DNA of 64,000 nt from the NCBI GenBank assembly GCA_004352715.1, contig SCFE01000025.1, forward strand, positions 924,165-988,164. The letters are read 5' to 3'. Below the pieces are notes generated by a model. It made no database searches and was not told where the DNA came from. It was given only the letters and a program-made list of their open reading frames with translations. Positions within the stretch are counted from its first letter, which is position 1, and each line of letters opens with the position of its first letter. The position numbers and the translations under genes are program-made. This DNA comes from Hofstenia miamia. Taxonomy: Eukaryota > Xenacoelomorpha > Acoela. Shown piece after piece: positions 59,354-64,000 of the stretch.

Positions 59354-62261
59354 TTATTGTTCTTGAGTTGCACATCTTATTCTATAATTAGTCAGATAAT
59401 TGATATTTTGTTGTGTAATCATGTTTTTCAACTTCTTCTTAAATATTGTAAAATTTTTTTCACTTCTTGTACTGTAATCCAGTTTGTTCCATAGTGATAT
59501 TGAATAATTTAGGAATCCGTTCTTCATTACTTTTCTATTATACTTAGTTTTACCAAATGTAATTGTTCTTTGATTTAAATGATTAGAAATGTTCGATTTT
59601 CTTTTCCAAAATATCGATAAACATCTAATATTTTGAAGAGCTTCTAATGATCTTAGATGATATTTACACATTATTTCTTTTTTATTTTTGTTGCTAATTA
59701 TGTTTATTCCCCATTTAAATACTTTCTCTAATTTCGATTTTGCCTTTTTATTTAAGTTCGTTAATAAACAAGATGAGTACAAGAAATGGGATAAAACAAG
59801 TGATCGAAAGAGTATTACCTTCCATTCTATTGGTATAAACTTTCCAATTTTTTGAATTGATCTTATACCATACGCCATTTTCTTTATGATGTTGTTTGCC
59901 TCGTCTTCAAAATTCAATTTATTATCAATTACTACTCCCAAATATTTCATTTTTGGTGATTCGTGAATGATGTTGTTACATATCTTAATACTTTCTAATG
60001 TTGATTCATTTCTTCTATTCTTAATTACCATAAATATAGTTTTTTCAATATTTAATTTTAACAAATTATTATTAAAGAATGATTGCAATTTTTCAACATT
60101 TTCCTGTAAATTTAAAATATCATTACAATAAATAAGAGTATCATCTGCAAATTGTACATGATTACTATCAATGTGCTGATCCATATCATTTACATATAAC
60201 TTAAATAGTAATGGACCCAGTACTGATCCTTGTGGTACTCCATGGTTTATTTCTAATGAATTTGATATTTCTTCGTTGAGTTTCACATACTGATATCTAT
60301 TACTTAAGTAACTATTTAATAATTCTATTAATGAATCACTAAAATTATAAATCTGCTTTAACTTTTCCAATAAAATAGAATGGTTTATTGAATTAAATGC
60401 CTTTGAAATATCTAATGATGCTATCTATATTTTTTCATTCCTATTTAATTTTGATCTCCAGTCTTCAACAGCATAAGGCATCATTTGTAGAGGTATCTTT
60501 TTGAAATCCAAACTGATGTTTTGATATTAATTCATTTTGTTCCACATATAGGTTAATTTCGTTGAATAATAATTTTTCAAATATTTTATTAATTATTGTT
60601 AATACTGAAATTGGTCGGTAATTTTCTGCAAGATCTTTTCTTCCCTTTTTATATATTGGTGTAACTTTAGCAATTTTTAAGTAATCAGGGTAAGTTGATT
60701 CTGCCAAGCATTGATTAAATAAGTCACACAAAGGTCTCAATAAAATACACAAGGCACCTTTCAAAAACCAAGGAGGAAATTCACAATGACCTTTCGCTTT
60801 GTTCCAATTAATTTTCTTTGTTTCTTTGTAAAATTCTACTAATGTAATAAATCTTGGTTTATAGGGATCATCATGTTTTCTAATATTGCGATGCTTATGA
60901 TATAAATGTTTGAACTTTGTATTTAGGTTGTCATTCATTCCTAGTTTCACAAATCTTTCATTTAAAATATTACTAATTTCTTTGTCATTTGTAATATATT
61001 CACCATCATCATTTATTATATAAGGAATTTCATTTTCTTCTTTAAAATTTAAAAAATTCGAAATAAATGACCACTTTTGTTTAATAGATTTTTTTTCATT
61101 AAAAGATTTTTGTAAAAAAGCTTGTAGATCAAAATTACATTTTGTTGAGGCTTTATTTCTTAATGTTTTATAATGATCATAGTTGGCTTTCAATCTGTTT
61201 TGACAAAAAATTGCATATGCCTTATGCTTTTTTCTAATGCATTCTTTCGTTTCTTTAGATATCCATATCTTCCACGTTTTGTTACTATTCTTTACGTTGT
61301 GTTTTTGAATCTTTATAATAGGACAAAGCTTATGATAAATACTTGTTAAATTATCAATTATAAATATCATTTTTTGATCCACTGTTGTGCCAAAGTAATA
61401 ATCATTCCAATTTAAGTTGATCAATTCCTTCAAAAAATTTTTGTTGTTAAAGAATTTCTTTGAATAAAATCTTTTAGTGGAATATATCAGTGAATCTGTT
61501 TGAGTCATTATGTTATCCAATATTGCACATGTCAGTAAATGGTCTGATATGAAAAAATCTGTAACAAAAACTTCATAAGTCTTAATGCTTGAGATGTCAG
61601 TAATGATATAATCAATCAAAGACGACTTAACAAAGTTTATATGCGTTGGTATATTTTTATTCAGAACTTCCATATTAAAGACATCAATTAAATCGTTAAT
61701 TTTCCTTTTTTCAATTTCACATAAATAATTTTGGTTATAATCACCCATAATAATAACTAAGTTTGTTGTTTGATTTGCAATGCAAATTTCTTTGTATAAA
61801 TTTTCTTCAAAAGCTTGAAATGATTGTTTCTTACTACAATAACTTATATTGATCAAATAACAGACTCCACATATATTAAATTGAACCCATAAGCTATCAA
61901 ATTCAGAATCATTTTCAAAAATATCATCTCTGATTATTGGTTTGAATTTGCGTGGTATATTTAGTAAAACACCACCACCTCTAGTTTTATGTGTTAAATC
62001 TTGTCTTCTATCTCTTCGTAAGATCAAAAATTTGTCATTTAAGCTTCTTAAGTGGTCATTAGATTTTAACCAAGTTTCCGTCACGCCAATGATTGTACTG
62101 TCATCAAAATTCTGAATTAGATCGTAAAATTTATCAACTTTATTCACAATACTCTGGAAATTGGTATTTACTAATTTTAATTTATTCTTCTTAGTTACAA
62201 TTTTTTCATTTACTTTGTTGCAGGGTATGATATTTTCATATGCACTTTTATTACAATTCAT
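59354..62261 (-). pseudogene. LINE ORF2: endonuclease and reverse transcriptase, two lesions
   Basis: The N-terminal frame 62261-60465 has the endonuclease (VTETWLKSNDHL, IIMGDYNQNYLCE, the D-Y-I-I-T-D block, ISDHLLTC) and the RT start (KVTPIYKKGRKDLAENYRPI, HQFGFQKDTSTNDAL). A frameshift near 60470-60490 and an in-frame TAG at 60427-60425 separate it from 60370-59354, which has GVPQGSVLGPLLFKLYVNDM, FADDTLIYC (catalytic) and KYLGVVIDNKLNF. All core RT boxes remain, so the copy died recently unless the lesions are sequencing errors. Confidence 0.85.
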
Positions 62262-63297
62262 GATTGGTCTTCAAAATAGTTAACTGCATTTGATTTTTAT
62301 ATAAAGGACACTCTTTACTAAATGCGTTATGGTTACTATGTGATTTCTGAAACATATTTGAATTTTTGCAGTTGATGCATTTATGCATTTCCTTAGCATT
62401 TTTAACTGGACAATTTTTATAGTTGTGATTATCCATGCAGTACATACAGTTAGATGTTTTCATTGAACATACCTTTGTAGAATGACCAAATTCACCACAG
62501 TTACTACATTTTCTTACATAATAATGATCAAAAGTACGAACAATTCCAAAACCAAGCTTTAATTTTTTTCCAACCAGTACATGTCTCAATTTTGCTGAAA
62601 CCTTCATTATTATTTCTTTGCATTTGCTATAATTGTTAACATTACTGTATATTAATTCACAATGTTCCATTTCAAAATCCTTGAGAATATTTTCATTATC
62701 AGCAAATAGTTTAGATTTAAATTCCTTAAAGTTAGTTACGTCTTCATATAAAGGTATATTAGTAATTTTGATTTTTGGCATAAGTTTGATCGATTTTTTT
62801 ATGTTTATGTTCCTCAATTTACCAAGTGCTCTTTCTGTAATATTTGCATCTTCATCAGATTTACAAAGTAAGATAATATCATTTTTGTCATTTAATTTTA
62901 TTTGTTCTACACTTGGCCCTTTAGTTCCCAAATTTTTAATTGACTTTTCAACATTTTGAACAATTTTTTTGCATTCTTTTTCATTTAAACTACCATCATC
63001 ATTTTTTAAATTATTACTTGAAATGACTAATTTTGGCTTAAATATCTTCGAATGTTGAAATTCTTTGATTGTAGGAGTAATAGTATTACTCAATTTTACA
63101 TTTTCACATTGATTTTTCAAGCATTTAATGAATTTCGACTTTATGCCACAAACAATATCTTCATATTCAAGTTTTAATGCATCTGATAATTTTAGTTCAT
63201 TTATAAAGTCATCAAGATTAGAAAAATCTTTAAATAGCGCGTTTATTCGTCCATCCTCTATAAGAGGACTAGCTTTTAGAATTTCTGAATAATGCAT
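62251..63297 (-). CDS. LINE ORF1 (zinc-knuckle RNA-binding protein)
   Basis: 348 residues, intact. The N-terminal two thirds is lysine- and asparagine-rich. A folded region near residues 170-250 (IKITNIPLYEDVTNFKEF, then LRHVLVGKKLKLG) fits the RRM-like domain of such proteins. The C-terminus has three knuckles: CSNCGEFGHSTKVC (C-x2-C-x4-H-x4-C), CMYCMDNHNYKNC, and a third starting CINC. ORF1 proteins coat LINE RNA. Its stop overlaps the ORF2 start (ATGAATTGTAA shares both), which suggests termination-reinitiation for ORF2. Confidence 0.85.
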   Translation of the reverse strand: MHYSEILKASPLIEDGRINALFKDFSNLDDFINELKLSDALKLEYEDIVCGIKSKFIKCLKNQCENVKLSNTITPTIKEFQHSKIFKPKLVISSNNLKNDDGSLNEKECKKIVQNVEKSIKNLGTKGPSVEQIKLNDKNDIILLCKSDEDANITERALGKLRNINIKKSIKLMPKIKITNIPLYEDVTNFKEFKSKLFADNENILKDFEMEHCELIYSNVNNYSKCKEIIMKVSAKLRHVLVGKKLKLGFGIVRTFDHYYVRKCSNCGEFGHSTKVCSMKTSNCMYCMDNHNYKNCPVKNAKEMHKCINCKNSNMFQKSHSNHNAFSKECPLYKNQMQLTILKTNHEL

Positions 63298-63440
63298 ATG
63301 ATTGTTAATTAAGCAAAAAATAAATCCTCAGCATCTCAATCATTGTACAAGTTTTTCAGTATCGATCATCCAAAAAATAATCATTGTAATGTTAATTTTA
63401 TATGTATTGATTTTCGTTCTTTTTAAAAAATTTATGTAAG

Positions 63441-63900
63441 TGAACAAAATGTTCGCATAATTTAAGTTGCTCATAATAAAACAATGAAAAAACTGTATTA
63501 TCGCAATCGGAGATAATTGTTGGGAGACTCGGGATAAATTTCTTACACCTATTGCTGCTTTTTCATAATAGTGTTAACATGCAATGAATCAATTGTAATT
63601 GCTAAATAATTAAACTTATATGGAATTATTGCTGAAATAATTTGAAAATTTAGAGATCTATTTCCTAAATGGTTGCATTATGCAAAATTGCGTTTTATTA
63701 ATATTAATGCGCAATTTATGTATGCAGAAATATTTGAACAATCTTGAAAAATTAGATTCAATTTTCTTTACTGTTGCGTCTAATGAAGAGTTTCCACAGA
63801 ATATTATTGTATCATCTGCATACTGTATAATTTCAGTCAGTTACTTTATCATCCTGATTACTCTATTAATAGAAACTAGCAATCGTCATATTCCAAGTTA
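63441..63900 (-). mobile_element. Older LINE copy, 5' half (split by a younger LINE)
   Basis: Minus translation gives QYADDTIIFCGNSS near 63825-63790 (the RT catalytic box), a post-RT region, then RVSQQLSPIAIIQFFHCFIM near 63530-63480, matching the hairpin LINE family. It ends at the target duplication and continues at 58899. Confidence 0.75.
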
Positions 63901-64000
63901 ACCCCTTTTTATTTGTAAATATTCGTTGTTTTTTTTAGTTTTGTATTAATTGACGCTTTCAGAATTTGTTATCAGTATTTCTATTTATTGTTAAAACAAT
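63901..64000. other. Window end, nothing recognised
   Basis: Last 100 bases, AT-rich. On minus they may be further upstream sequence of the older LINE. Confidence 0.3.

Larger units (their letters stand above)
58912..63428 (-). mobile_element. Near full-length two-ORF LINE with 12-bp target duplication
   Basis: The insertion is bounded by AATTTATGTAAG at 58900-58911 and 63429-63440. On minus, the order is a short 5' UTR, ORF1 (63297-62251), ORF2 (62261 to 59354, two lesions), a 3' UTR ending in a (GTT)n tract at about 59195-59177, then 265 bases of non-LINE-like sequence before the target duplication. It interrupts an older LINE of the hairpin family but belongs to a different family, with no such hairpin. 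It has an endonuclease and RT and no RNase H that I can see. The few lesions and clean target duplication indicate a fairly recent insertion. Confidence 0.85.

Noticed and set aside
1-64000. tRNA, rRNA or CRISPR-like arrays
   Set aside because: No cloverleaf with conserved boxes, no rRNA-like block, and the only regular repeats are AT, AAC or LINE-tail microsatellites and short tandem duplications.

Overview
This is a strongly AT-rich stretch of an invertebrate (metazoan) nuclear genome from a draft assembly: three runs of N and one isolated N, spliced genes with short GT-AG introns, large intergenic spaces and many transposon remnants. I cannot name the species. Every recognisable host gene is on the + strand and has a splice-acceptor-like TTTAG 3-7 bases before its start codon, which fits animals that trans-splice a leader onto mRNAs (tunicates, hydrozoans, flatworms and others). 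That is inference.

Host genes: a three-exon sulfotransferase-like gene (4025-10840); single-exon mitochondrial ribosomal protein S10 (37076-37528); two-exon RCC1L/WBSCR16-like mitochondrial RCC1-repeat protein (46028-47978); a ten-exon diphosphomevalonate decarboxylase, MVD (48407-55518); and a small unrecognised protein (55661-56098). The last three follow each other head to tail with gaps of 428 and 142 bases, an operon-like layout. Weaker coding candidates lie at 35661-36012, 40191-40632 and 56718-56969.

Mobile DNA, left to right. 0-13 kb: LINE 3' fragments, a Tc1/mariner-like relic, an LTR fragment, a hAT MITE inside the sulfotransferase intron, and scaffold gaps flanked by falsely duplicated contig ends. 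14.1-20.8 kb: inverted repeats enclosing a broken adenain-like cysteine protease and a broken penton-like minor capsid gene, which I read as a dead Polinton/Maverick (adintovirus-like) element later hit by a LINE, a TTAA MITE and a hAT MITE. 23.6-32.5 kb: an old LINE with an SGNH-like ORF1 and a 2A-like motif, split by a Ty3/gypsy-like element on the opposite strand and by an 881-bp solo LTR. 33.8-35.5 kb: a fold-back inverted repeat. 38 kb: a hAT transposase remnant. 57-64 kb: a hairpin MITE and a nearly full-length two-ORF LINE inserted, with a 12-bp target duplication, into an older LINE copy.

Most interesting signals: six LINE 3' ends share a hairpin whose stem changes in a compensated way; acceptor sites sit against the start codons of all recognised genes; the dead virus-like element has long inverted repeats; the young LINE appears to carry a 3' transduction with exon-like sequence; and MVD contains a possible 51-nt in-frame cassette exon.
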